From NCBI RefSeq assembly GCF_003012745.1, contig NZ_PXYK01000003.1, positions 124,001 to 188,000 of the forward strand: DNA of 64,000 bases, written 5' to 3'. Below, in pieces: positions 29,322 to 36,887 of the stretch. The translations under genes and the position numbers were made by a program. The notes under the pieces are model-generated. The model was not told where the DNA came from. It worked only from the letters and a program-made list of their open reading frames with translations, and did no database searches. Within the stretch, counting starts at the first letter, position 1. Every line of letters starts with the position of its first letter. Source of the stretch: Kumtagia ephedrae (GTDB taxonomy: Bacteria > Pseudomonadota > Alphaproteobacteria > Rhizobiales > Rhizobiaceae).

Positions 29322-29351
29322 GGGCGGCGGGACGCTTCCGCCCCGCCGCCC
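29322..29351 (+). terminator. Strong GC stem-loop after potD-like gene
   Basis: GGGCGGCGGG (29322-29331) pairs perfectly with CCCGCCGCCC (29342-29351) around a 10-nt loop. No T run follows, so it may protect the 3' end of the transporter mRNA or reduce read-through into the hydrolase gene rather than end all transcription. Confidence 0.6.
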
Positions 29352-29363
29352 CCAGCACGTGCG

Positions 29364-30542
29364 ATGACACCCGGCATGACGACTGCCTTCGAACAGCGCT
29401 ACGGCTTCCCCCGCCGCGACGTGCGGCTGGAGAACTGGCGCACCCGCCCCTATTGCACATGGTCGTTCCAGAACGTCTCGGAACTGGTGCCGTCGGCACA
29501 GGTGTCGAGCGCGGCGGAGGCCGAACCGGGCGAAGACCCTTCCGATATCCTGGCGTTGACGCTCGACCTTCCGGCCGGCCGCGAAACCGTGTCGGCGTTC
29601 CTCGAACGGTCCTTCACCGATTCGCTGGTGGTGATGAAGCGCGGCCGCTTCATCGCCGACCATCACGCGCCGACCTGCGAACCCGCCTCGCCGCACCTGG
29701 TCTTCTCGATTGGCAAGTCGCTCACCGCGCTGCTCGCCGGCACGCTGGAGGACGAGGGAAAGCTCGATCCCTCGGCGCCGGTCACCCGCTACGTCCCGGA
29801 CGCCGCCGGCTCCGCCTATGGCGACGCCAGCGTGCGCGATGTGATGGACATGCGTGTCAGCCTGGATTTCGATGAAGCCTATACCGATCCCGAAAGCATC
29901 TTCGCGCGCTACCGCCGCTCCATGCTGTGGAACCCGGGACCGCGCGGCCAGACCTTGCGCGAATTCGTGCTGTCCCTGCGCAAGGGCCAGGGGCCGCATG
30001 GCGGGCCCTTCCGCTACCAGTCGCCCAACTCCGACATGCTCGGCCTGATCGTCGAAGCCGCCTCCGGCGAGCGCTACGCCGATCTGCTCAGGACCCGTAT
30101 CTGGGAGAAGGTCGGCTGCAAGGGCCATTGCATGGTGTCGATCGACGCCGAAGGCAATGCGCGGGGCGCCGGCGGCGTATCGATCACCTCGCGCGACCTT
30201 GCCCGTATCGGCGAGATGCTGCGCAACGGCGGCATAGCCGCTGGCCGCGTCGTGCTCTCCGAGCGCTGGGTCCGCGACACCACGACCGGCGGCGACCGCC
30301 AGGCCTGGAAGGACGGCGACTTCGCAAAACTGCTGGAGAACGGCAGCTACCGCAGCAAGTGGTACCAGTCCGGCTACGCCAGCGGCGCTTTCATGGCCAT
30401 CGGCATCCACGGCCAGTGGCTGTACATCGATCCCTCTGCCGAAGTGGTGATCGTCAAGCAGTCGAGCCAGCACCTGCCGGTGGACGATCCGCTCGACCAT
30501 GAGACGCTGCGGTTGTTGAGGACGATCGCGGAAAGGGTTTGA
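29364..30542 (+). CDS. Serine hydrolase, beta-lactamase/6-aminohexanoate-dimer hydrolase-like
   Basis: A 392-residue class C beta-lactamase-fold hydrolase. The catalytic SxxK motif is SIGKS (in HLVFSIGKSLTALLAG) and the YxN-like position is YQSPNSDMLGL. Members of this branch resemble NylB, which cuts linear amides, and esterases. No signal peptide is visible, suggesting a cytoplasmic enzyme. ATG 29364 and ATG 29376 are both possible starts. It lies 49 bp after the polyamine-type importer, so it may hydrolyse an amide brought in by it. The substrate is unproven. Confidence 0.82.
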   Translation: MTPGMTTAFEQRYGFPRRDVRLENWRTRPYCTWSFQNVSELVPSAQVSSAAEAEPGEDPSDILALTLDLPAGRETVSAFLERSFTDSLVVMKRGRFIADHHAPTCEPASPHLVFSIGKSLTALLAGTLEDEGKLDPSAPVTRYVPDAAGSAYGDASVRDVMDMRVSLDFDEAYTDPESIFARYRRSMLWNPGPRGQTLREFVLSLRKGQGPHGGPFRYQSPNSDMLGLIVEAASGERYADLLRTRIWEKVGCKGHCMVSIDAEGNARGAGGVSITSRDLARIGEMLRNGGIAAGRVVLSERWVRDTTTGGDRQAWKDGDFAKLLENGSYRSKWYQSGYASGAFMAIGIHGQWLYIDPSAEVVIVKQSSQHLPVDDPLDHETLRLLRTIAERV

Positions 30543-30576
30543 GGGCTGCTGAAGACCCTTGTTTGCCAACCGTCGG

Positions 30577-30641
30577 AGCCCCTCCGTCTCGCCCTTCGGG
30601 CTCGCCACCTCTCCCCCACTTCGTGAGGGCGAGGAACCTTG
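30577..30641. repeat. Half copy of type C palindromic repeat
   Basis: AGCCCCTCCGTCTCGCCCTT through ACTTCGTGAGGGCGAGGAAC, matching one arm of the element at 4278-4432. The second arm is missing. It lies between the convergent hydrolase and MFS genes. Confidence 0.6.
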
Positions 30642-30672
30642 GCTGGAGAAGCGCCGGCCGCCTCAGCCCGAG

Positions 30673-31887
30673 CTATCCCGCCGCCCGCAACTGTTTTGCC
30701 GACGGCAGGAAGATGGTCAGCAGGCCGAGCAGCGGCAGGAAAGAGCAGATCCAGTAGACATATTCGATGCCTTTCGCATCGGCGACGACGCCGAGCACCG
30801 CAGCCGCGATGCCGCCCATGCCGAAGGCGAAGCCGAAGAAGATGCCGGCGATCATGCCGACCCGGCCGGGCACCAGCTCCTGCGCGAACACCACGATGGC
30901 CGGGAAGGCCGAGGCGAGCACCAGGCCGATGACGCCCGACAGCACCACGGTCCAGAACAGGTCCATATAAGGCAGGGCCAGCGTGAACGGCAGGATGCCG
31001 AGGATCGAGAACCAGATCACGAATTTGGCGCCGAAGCGGTCGCCGATCGGCCCGCCGAGCACGGTGCCGAGCGCGGCGGCGCCGAGGAAGACGAACAGCA
31101 GGTATTGCGAGGCCTGCACCGACACGTCGAAGCGCTCGATGACGTAGAAGGTGTAGTAGCTGGAAATGCTCGCCATGTAGATGTTCTTGCTGAAGGTGAG
31201 CATGGTGAGCACGACCAGCGCCAGCACCACCTTGCGGCGCGGCAGCGTCAGCGACACCGGCGCGACCGGACGCTTGGCGGCGTCGCGGCGATAGGCGGCG
31301 TACCAGTTGCCGACCTGCCACAAAATGACCATGCCGAGCAGCGCCGCCACCGAGAACCAGCCGACGCTGCCCTGCCCCACCGGCACGACGATGAAGGCGG
31401 CGAGCAGCGGCCCAAGCGCCTGGCCGAAATTGCCGCCGACCTGGAACAGCGACTGCGCCAGACCGAAGCGGCCGCCGGAGGCGAGGCGCGCCACGCGCGA
31501 GGATTCGGGATGGAAGATGGACGAGCCTATGCCGATGCAGCAGGCGCCGATCACCAGCATCCAGTAGTCGTGGGCCACCGCCAGCAGCATCAGGCCGACC
31601 ATCGAGCAGCCCATGCCGACGGTCAGCGAATAGGGCAACGGCCGCCGGTCGGTATAGATGCCGACCACCGGCTGCAGCAGCGACGCAGTCACCTGGAAGG
31701 CGAGCGTGAGCAGGCCGATCTGCCAGAAGTCGAGGCCGAAATCGCTCTTCAGCATCGGATAGATCGCCGCCAGCAGCGACTGCATGACGTCGTTGAGCAG
31801 GTGGCAGAAGCTGACCGCGAGGATGATCGCGTAGACCGTGTTGTTTTGGGCCGAAGTTCGCCCCGCTGTCGCCGCAGCGTCCGTCAT
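30673..31887 (-). CDS. MFS transporter, fosmidomycin-resistance (Fsr) family
   Basis: A 404-residue inner-membrane protein with 12 predicted helices. Signature segments of the Fsr branch are FCHLLNDVMQSLLAAIYPML, LQPVVGIYTDRRPLPYSLTV, GIGSSIFHPESSRVARLASGG and LSGVIGLVLASAFPAIVVFA. It is a proton-driven exporter of drugs or metabolites. It starts at ATG 31887 with MTDAAATAGRTSAQNN, normal for the group. It is a single gene; the 253-bp gap upstream shows no gene or clear motif. Confidence 0.88.
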   Translation of the reverse strand: MTDAAATAGRTSAQNNTVYAIILAVSFCHLLNDVMQSLLAAIYPMLKSDFGLDFWQIGLLTLAFQVTASLLQPVVGIYTDRRPLPYSLTVGMGCSMVGLMLLAVAHDYWMLVIGACCIGIGSSIFHPESSRVARLASGGRFGLAQSLFQVGGNFGQALGPLLAAFIVVPVGQGSVGWFSVAALLGMVILWQVGNWYAAYRRDAAKRPVAPVSLTLPRRKVVLALVVLTMLTFSKNIYMASISSYYTFYVIERFDVSVQASQYLLFVFLGAAALGTVLGGPIGDRFGAKFVIWFSILGILPFTLALPYMDLFWTVVLSGVIGLVLASAFPAIVVFAQELVPGRVGMIAGIFFGFAFGMGGIAAAVLGVVADAKGIEYVYWICSFLPLLGLLTIFLPSAKQLRAAG

Positions 31888-32140
31888 GTCTTGGTCCTAG
31901 CCGGAATTTCAATTCCGATTCGGCCGGCCGCGCTGGCCGCGGTCGACTTGGTCTTGGGAGTAATCGTCCCTCTACTGCCAATCCGCAAGGCTTGATTGTG
32001 TCAGTTGCGGCTGCCGCTTGGGGCAGCGGCAGCGCCGCCCTGACATCCATCCACGCGCCGGCGCAGTGCCATGGGGAAGATTATCTCGGTCCTGGCCGCG
32101 GCATCGGAATGAGATGCCGATCTGCTCGGTGCTCGAAAAA

Positions 32141-32455
32141 TCAAATCCCCGAGCCGAACAGTTCCTCGGCGTCCTCGCCCTCCCAGGGCGCCGGCATGCC
32201 GGGCGCACTCGCTTCGCCGGTATTGGCCTTGGGCAGCGGCATCCAGCATTTCAGCTCGGGATCGGCATAGCCGACGATGTTGCCGGGGTGCGAATCGGCG
32301 GCGCGCCAGCCCTCGATGCCGAACTGGTCGGCCCGCGCCCAGTAGGCGACGTCGACCTCGGCCGGTCCCTGCTCCGACGAGCGCACCGTGACCAGGATCC
32401 GCGTGCCGTCCTTCGGCGCGCCGTTCATGTGCCGCCAGCCGGTGGGTTCGCTCAT
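32141..32455 (-). CDS. Hypothetical protein (104 aa)
   Basis: Not a recognised family. The 104-residue protein opens MSEPTGWRHMNGAPKDGTRI and contains DVAYWARADQFGIEGWRA and LKCWMPLPK, giving it many tryptophans. The ATG at 32455 has a perfect AGGAGG 8-10 bases upstream, good support that it is a real gene. The N-terminal PKDGTRILV followed by WR and W.PLP resembles small phage-type proteins of the DUF551 kind, a weak comparison. No signal peptide or membrane helix. It diverges from the ProC-like gene. Confidence 0.6.
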   Translation of the reverse strand: MSEPTGWRHMNGAPKDGTRILVTVRSSEQGPAEVDVAYWARADQFGIEGWRAADSHPGNIVGYADPELKCWMPLPKANTGEASAPGMPAPWEGEDAEELFGSGI

Positions 32456-32592
32456 GCCTGCCTCCTGCAACCTCGCGGGGCAGCATAGGCGGGGAAGGCG
32501 GTGGCAGGCAACCGCGCCGGGCGTCGCAAAAGCTTGCCGCCGGGCCGGCCGGGGTTATTGTCCCTCAAGGATTCGAAATTCTGGGAGACGCC

Positions 32593-33363
32593 ATGAAACT
32601 CGGCTTCATCGGCACGGGCGCGCTGACAGCCGCGATCGTTACCGGGTTGAAATCGCAGGCGAACGAGCCCGCGGCGATCATCCTGTCGCCGCGCAACGCG
32701 GACATCGCCGCCGGCCTGGTGTCGCGCTTTCCGGACGTGCGTGTCGCCGCCGGCAACCAGGCCGTGCTCGATCGGTGCGACACCGTTTTCCTCGCGGTAC
32801 GGCCGCAGGTCGCGCACGCCGTGCTCGCCGACTTGCGGTTCCGGCGCGACCACCACGTCGTCAGCCTGATCGCCACCCTGTCCGGCAAGGAGGTCGCCGC
32901 GCTCGCCGCTCCGGCGGAGCGGGTGATCAAGGCGCTGCCCATGCCGATGGTCGCGTCGCGGCAGGGACCGACCATGATCTGCCCGCCCGATCCAAGCATG
33001 GCGGCACTGTTCGGCCGGCTCGGCAAGGTGATCGAGGTTAAGGATCCCGCCGAGTTCGACGCGCTCAGCGTCGCCACGGCGACCTTCGCCAGCTATTTCA
33101 AATATCTCGACACGCTTCATACCTGGCTGAAGGACCACGGCGTCGCCGATGCGACCGCGCGCGACTATGTCACCGCCCTGTTCAAGGCGCTGGCGAGCGC
33201 CCCCGACACCGCGCCAGACATGGATTTCACGCATCTGGCGCAGGACTATGCGACGCGCGGCGGCATCAACGAGCAGGTGTTGCGCGAACTCACGGCAAAG
33301 GGGCTGTTCGAGGCTTTCGCCGAAAACCTCGACGGCGTGCACCGGCGTATTCTGGGAGGGTGA
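32593..33363 (+). CDS. Pyrroline-5-carboxylate reductase family protein (ProC-like)
   Basis: A 256-residue NAD(P)H-dependent reductase. The Rossmann motif is GFIGTGALTAAIVTGL; further motifs are DTVFLAVRPQV, VIKALPMPMV and the C-terminal helical TRGGINEQVLRELTAKGLF, equal to the ProC TxGGTTE-like substrate region. Here it reads RGGINEQ rather than PGGTTE, so this may be a paralogue acting on another cyclic imine rather than the housekeeping proline enzyme. The ATG at 32593 has GGGAGACGCC upstream. Confidence 0.8.
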   Translation: MKLGFIGTGALTAAIVTGLKSQANEPAAIILSPRNADIAAGLVSRFPDVRVAAGNQAVLDRCDTVFLAVRPQVAHAVLADLRFRRDHHVVSLIATLSGKEVAALAAPAERVIKALPMPMVASRQGPTMICPPDPSMAALFGRLGKVIEVKDPAEFDALSVATATFASYFKYLDTLHTWLKDHGVADATARDYVTALFKALASAPDTAPDMDFTHLAQDYATRGGINEQVLRELTAKGLFEAFAENLDGVHRRILGG

Positions 33364-33424
33364 GCCGACATGGGCGCGGTGATGTGGGCCGCCGCTATCG
33401 AGTTCGCAGGCGATGTCGCGCTGC

Positions 33425-33566
33425 GTCCAGCACCCCTCATCCGCCGCCGCTTTGCTCAGGGGGAGGGGGGATATGCTGGTGTCTGCCGAGCATAATCGTT
33501 GACGGTTTCGCGTTGCATGGCGGCCGCAAACTCCCTTCCCTTGTGGGGAGGGGGGTGCTGCGCCGG
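33425..33566. repeat. Degenerate palindromic repeat, type D
   Basis: The left part GTCCAGCACCCCTCATCCGC with a G-rich run GGGGGAGGGG, and the right part CTTCCCTTGTGGGGAGGGGG ending GTGCTGCG. The arms are only partly complementary. It fills the convergent 267-bp gap between the ProC-like gene and pbpC. It shares its first 16 bases with the segment at 22174. Confidence 0.5.
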
Positions 33567-33630
33567 CCGACGCTTCCAGAATTTCCACGCATGATTGCCC
33601 TACAGGGCAGGGGTAGAAGGGATCGAGCCG

Positions 33631-35985
33631 TTACTCCACGAACACCTTCACGCTGGCGGCCCGGCCGGCGGCGTCGATGACGGTCAGCGTCGCATATCCG
33701 GTGCCGTCGGGCGTCCAGGTGGCGGTGCGGCGGCGCACCGGCTCGGCCAGCGGCTTGCCGTTGGCCAGCCAGCGGAACGGCGCGCGGCCGCCCTGCAGCT
33801 TCAGCACCAGCGGGCTCGCTGCTGAGGACGCGGCGCCGAGCTCGACCCGCGCGCCCTCGGGCGGAAAGACGATGGTGGGTGCGGGTTCCGGCACGATTGC
33901 CCCGGCGGTGGGAAAAGCGTCCAGCGCGGACCCGAAGCGCCGCAGCGTCACCGGCAGATCCTTCGGCGCGGCGCGCAACGTACCGGCCGGGGGCGGTTGC
34001 CGGGACACGGCGGCGAGGCCGGAGCGCGCAAACGCCTCGAACAGGATCGGCGCCGCCGAGGCATAGCCGGCAAGCCCCGGCACGGAGCCGGAATCGGCGC
34101 GACCGACCCATACGCCCAGCACATGGCGGCCATCGTAGCCGACCGACCAGGCGTCGCGGTAGCCGTAGGAGGTGCCGGTCTTGTAGGCGATGCCGCGCGG
34201 GCTGGCGCCTTCCGGCGGGCGCACGCCGGCCAGGATGTCGGTGACCTGCCAGGCGGCCGGCGCTTCCAGGATCGTGCCGTCGGCGAACGGCACGAAGTCT
34301 TTCTCCGTGCCGTCGCGCAGCCGCTTGGCCCGGCCGCCATTGGCGAGCCCGGCGTATAGCTGGACGAGGTCGCGCAGGCTCAACCCCACGCCGCCCAGTC
34401 CGATCGCCAACCCCGGCCGCTCGCCGGGCGGCAGCGACGGCACCACGCCGGCGCTGCGGAAACGCGCCGTCAGCCGCGCCGGGCCGACGGCGTCGAGCAG
34501 CCGCACCGCCGGCACGTTGAGCGACAGCTGCAGCGCCTGGCGGACGCTCACGTCGCCCTGATAGGCGAGGTCGAAGTTTTTCGGGCGATAACCGCCGAAA
34601 TCGGCCGGCCGGTCCTCGATCAGCGTTTCCTGCGCGACAAGACCCTGCTCGAAGGCGAGCCCGTAGATGAACGGTTTCAGCGTCGACCCGGGCGAGCGGC
34701 GGGCCCGCGTCATATCGATCCAGCCGAAGCGGCCGGGGTCGAAATAGTCGGCCGAGCCGACCGAAGCCAGGATGTCGCCGGTGCGGGCGTCGGCCAGCAC
34801 CATGGCCACCGAGACGCGCTCGCCGAGCTTTCGCGCGGCGTCCCTCGCCACGGCCTCCAGGCCGGCCTGCACGGATTTGCTGAGGGTGAGCTGATGGCGT
34901 GTGTTGGCCGCCTCTCTGGCTTCGCCCTCCTGTGGCAGGGCCGTCGGATGTGAGTTTACCCCCACCCCTAACCCCTCCCCACAAGGGGGAGGGGGATTCG
35001 CCGGCGTCTCCGCCGGGCGACAATCTCCGGCGGTTTCGCGCGGCAGGGTTGCCGCAGAGTTCCCCTCCCCCTTGTGGGGAGGGGTTAGGGGTGGGGGTAG
35101 ACGCGAGTGCCCGCTCCCTTTGATGGCGGGGGCCGATGCAGGCGCAACCGCACCGGCGCGCAGCGCGTCGTCAGCCAGATGGGCGGCGAGCGACGGCAGG
35201 GCGAAGCGGGTGGCGGAGACCTCGTCGTCGGCGGCGCGTGCCGCCTCGTGTTCCCCAAGCAGTCTTGCATCGACCATGCGGGTGAGCACGCGGTCGCGCG
35301 CCGCCTCCGCGTTGTCGCGGAAGCGATCGGGGCGGCGCCGCTCCGGCAGTTGCGGCAGCGCCACCAGCAACGCCGCCTCCGAGACGGTCAGCCGTTTCGG
35401 CTCCTTGCCGAACCAGGCGAGGGAGGCGGCGCGCACCCCTTCCAGATTGCCGCCATAAGGCGCCAGCGTCAGGTAGCGCTCGAGAATATCGCGCTTGCCG
35501 AGCCGCCGCTCGATCTGCCAGGCGCGAAAGATTTGGACGAGCTTGGAGCCGATGCTGCGGCTTTCGCGCGGCTCGATCAGGCGCGCCAATTGCATCGACA
35601 GCGTCGAGCCGCCCGAGACGATGCGGCCGTTGGCGGCGAATTGGGCGGCAGCGCGCAGCAGCGCCAACGGGTCGACGCCGGAGTGCTCCCAGAAGCGCTT
35701 GTCCTCATAGGCGACCAGCATTTTTATGAAGTCCGGGTCGACCTGGTCGAGCGAAACGCCGAGGCGCCAGTAGCCGTCGGGGGTGGCGTAGGCGCGCAGC
35801 AGGGCGCCGTCTCGGTCGACGACCTCCTGCGAGACGGCGAGTTTTTCGGGCAGGGGAGGCGGGAAGGCGCGGTCCAATGAGAAGAGCGCGGCGGTGGAAA
35901 GCGCCGCAAGTGCCGCGCAGCCGGCGATGCCGATGGCCACGCGTCGGGCGTGCCTGCGAAGAGCGGATTTTTGGAGGATCGGCAT
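33631..35985 (-). CDS. pbpC: Penicillin-binding protein 1C (bifunctional transglycosylase/transpeptidase)
   Basis: Peptidoglycan polymerase, 784 residues. A membrane anchor lies at about 16-37. The transglycosylase domain has EDKRFWEHSGVDP, GGSTLSMQLARL and the RRLGKRDILERYL helix. The transpeptidase has SPGSTLKPF (SxxK), SLNVP and YKTGTSYGYRDAW. The PBP1C-type C-terminal domain with TIVFPPEGARVEL closes it. Between the two enzyme domains (about residues 291-350) a Pro/Gly-rich stretch is encoded by an inserted palindromic repeat that keeps the frame (34936-35115). The start at 35985 has GAGGAG upstream. In other bacteria pbpC is beside an alpha-2-macroglobulin gene; here a toxin-antitoxin frame lies between. 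Confidence 0.93.
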   Translation of the reverse strand: MPILQKSALRRHARRVAIGIAGCAALAALSTAALFSLDRAFPPPLPEKLAVSQEVVDRDGALLRAYATPDGYWRLGVSLDQVDPDFIKMLVAYEDKRFWEHSGVDPLALLRAAAQFAANGRIVSGGSTLSMQLARLIEPRESRSIGSKLVQIFRAWQIERRLGKRDILERYLTLAPYGGNLEGVRAASLAWFGKEPKRLTVSEAALLVALPQLPERRRPDRFRDNAEAARDRVLTRMVDARLLGEHEAARAADDEVSATRFALPSLAAHLADDALRAGAVAPASAPAIKGSGHSRLPPPLTPPHKGEGNSAATLPRETAGDCRPAETPANPPPPCGEGLGVGVNSHPTALPQEGEAREAANTRHQLTLSKSVQAGLEAVARDAARKLGERVSVAMVLADARTGDILASVGSADYFDPGRFGWIDMTRARRSPGSTLKPFIYGLAFEQGLVAQETLIEDRPADFGGYRPKNFDLAYQGDVSVRQALQLSLNVPAVRLLDAVGPARLTARFRSAGVVPSLPPGERPGLAIGLGGVGLSLRDLVQLYAGLANGGRAKRLRDGTEKDFVPFADGTILEAPAAWQVTDILAGVRPPEGASPRGIAYKTGTSYGYRDAWSVGYDGRHVLGVWVGRADSGSVPGLAGYASAAPILFEAFARSGLAAVSRQPPPAGTLRAAPKDLPVTLRRFGSALDAFPTAGAIVPEPAPTIVFPPEGARVELGAASSAASPLVLKLQGGRAPFRWLANGKPLAEPVRRRTATWTPDGTGYATLTVIDAAGRAASVKVFVE
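34936..35115. mobile_element. MITE-like palindromic element (type B) in frame within pbpC
   Basis: A 143-bp inverted repeat core (34957-35099), whose arms begin TACCCCCACCCCTAACCCCT, is the same length and sequence type as the core at 18849-18991. Short degenerate ends, CAGGGCCGTCG at 34936 and CGAGTGCCCGCT to 35115, may be its terminal repeats; no clear target duplication remains. Read on the gene strand it gives PPPLTPPHKGEG and PPPPCGEGLGVGV without any stop. Confidence 0.7.
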
Positions 35986-36075
35986 CGCCGCTCCTCATTC
36001 CCATGCCGCGATTTTCTCCCCGAAGAAGGGGAGAAGGGGTGCCGCGGCCTTTGGCGAAATTATTGCTGACTTGAC

Positions 36076-36762
36076 TTGATTTTTCGTGCCGTTTGGAGCG
36101 ATATTATAGCCGCTAAAACGATCATCATCACCCACGCTGCCGCACGAGACCTCGATTCCTTGCCGCCACAATCGCGTGCAGCGGTCGGGTGCGCACTGAT
36201 CCGTTATGCCACGTCCGGCGAAGGAGACGTAGAGCGCTTGCAAGGACGGGACGGCTTCAGGATGCGCGTGGGCAACTATCGTGTGCTGTTCGACGAGGAT
36301 CGAACCACAGTGCTCGCCATCTACATTGGAAGACGCGAAACGACTGCATATCGGAAACGGTGGAGGAAACGACCTATGTCCGACGTCCAGATCATCCATA
36401 GCCCGAGCGGCGATGAACTCGTCGTGCTTCCCCGCGCCGAGTATGAGGCCCTCGTCGCGGCCGCGGCGGACACCGACGAGGACGCGGCCGACATTGCGAT
36501 GTACGACGCCCGCAAGGGCGAGCTTGCCGGCGACCCGAACCCGCATTTGCCCGCGGAGGTAAGCAGCCTGCTCCTGCACGGACACACCAGACTTCAGGTC
36601 CTGCGCAAGTGGCGCGGGATCGCTCAATTCAAGCTGGCGGCCAGCGCGGGAATTACGCAGGGCTACCTTTCCGAGCTCGAACGTGGCCGGAAATCGGGCT
36701 CGGCCGAAACCATCGCTGGGCTTGCCCAGGCACTTGAGGTGCCGGTGGACTGGCTGGCCTGA
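36076..36762 (+). CDS. RelE/ParE-type toxin in frame with its HTH antitoxin (fused or degenerate toxin)
   Basis: One open frame of 228 codons spans both halves of a type II toxin-antitoxin module. Residues about 14-96 (KTIIITHAAARDLDSLPPQS to GNYRVLFDEDRTTVLAIYIG) are a RelE-like toxin. Residues 101-228 are the antitoxin. Related toxins usually begin M-KTIII; here the codon before the lysine is GCT, not ATG. Possible starts are TTG 36076 (no ribosome site) or ATT 36103 (GGAG five bases upstream). No stop separates toxin and antitoxin, so a toxin translated here would run into the antitoxin. The toxin is probably self-neutralised or silent. It splits pbpC from its usual alpha-2-macroglobulin partner. 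Confidence 0.6.
   Translation: MIFRAVWSDIIAAKTIIITHAAARDLDSLPPQSRAAVGCALIRYATSGEGDVERLQGRDGFRMRVGNYRVLFDEDRTTVLAIYIGRRETTAYRKRWRKRPMSDVQIIHSPSGDELVVLPRAEYEALVAAAADTDEDAADIAMYDARKGELAGDPNPHLPAEVSSLLLHGHTRLQVLRKWRGIAQFKLAASAGITQGYLSELERGRKSGSAETIAGLAQALEVPVDWLA
36376..36762 (+). CDS. XRE-family HTH antitoxin
   Basis: A 128-residue protein that can be made by itself from ATG 36376, which has GGAGG nine bases upstream. The N-terminal part (MSDVQIIHSPSGDELVVLPR) is a short antitoxin arm. The C-terminal half is a Cro/CI-type helix-turn-helix, FKLAASAGITQGYLSELERG followed by ETIAGLAQALEVPVDWLA. In intact modules this follows the RelE-like toxin and represses their promoter. The separate start suggests that free antitoxin is still made even if the fused frame is not. 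Confidence 0.75.
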   Translation: MSDVQIIHSPSGDELVVLPRAEYEALVAAAADTDEDAADIAMYDARKGELAGDPNPHLPAEVSSLLLHGHTRLQVLRKWRGIAQFKLAASAGITQGYLSELERGRKSGSAETIAGLAQALEVPVDWLA

Positions 36763-36820
36763 CAAGCGCAGGGCCGCTGACGAAAAGCTCCGACGCCTGG
36801 CAAGGCCGGCGTCCGGCCGC

Positions 36821-36871
36821 GGCGACCCCACCCGGCCGCTTCGCGGCCACCCTCCCCTCGAGGGGGAGGGA
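36821..36871. repeat. Short palindromes between antitoxin and alpha-2-macroglobulin genes
   Basis: GGCCGCTTCGCGGCC forms a hairpin and CCCTCCCCTCGAGGGGGAGG a second one, just after the antitoxin stop and before the end of the convergent gene. Either could terminate both transcripts; the second resembles the C/G-rich arms of the longer repeats. Confidence 0.5.
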
Positions 36872-36887
36872 GAGCCGGCGCGCTTTG

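Noticed and set aside
36071-36107. TTGACT and TATTAT as a promoter for the fused toxin-antitoxin frame
   Set aside because: The spacing is 25 bp (20 bp from TTGATT), well away from the usual 17, so it was not listed as a promoter.
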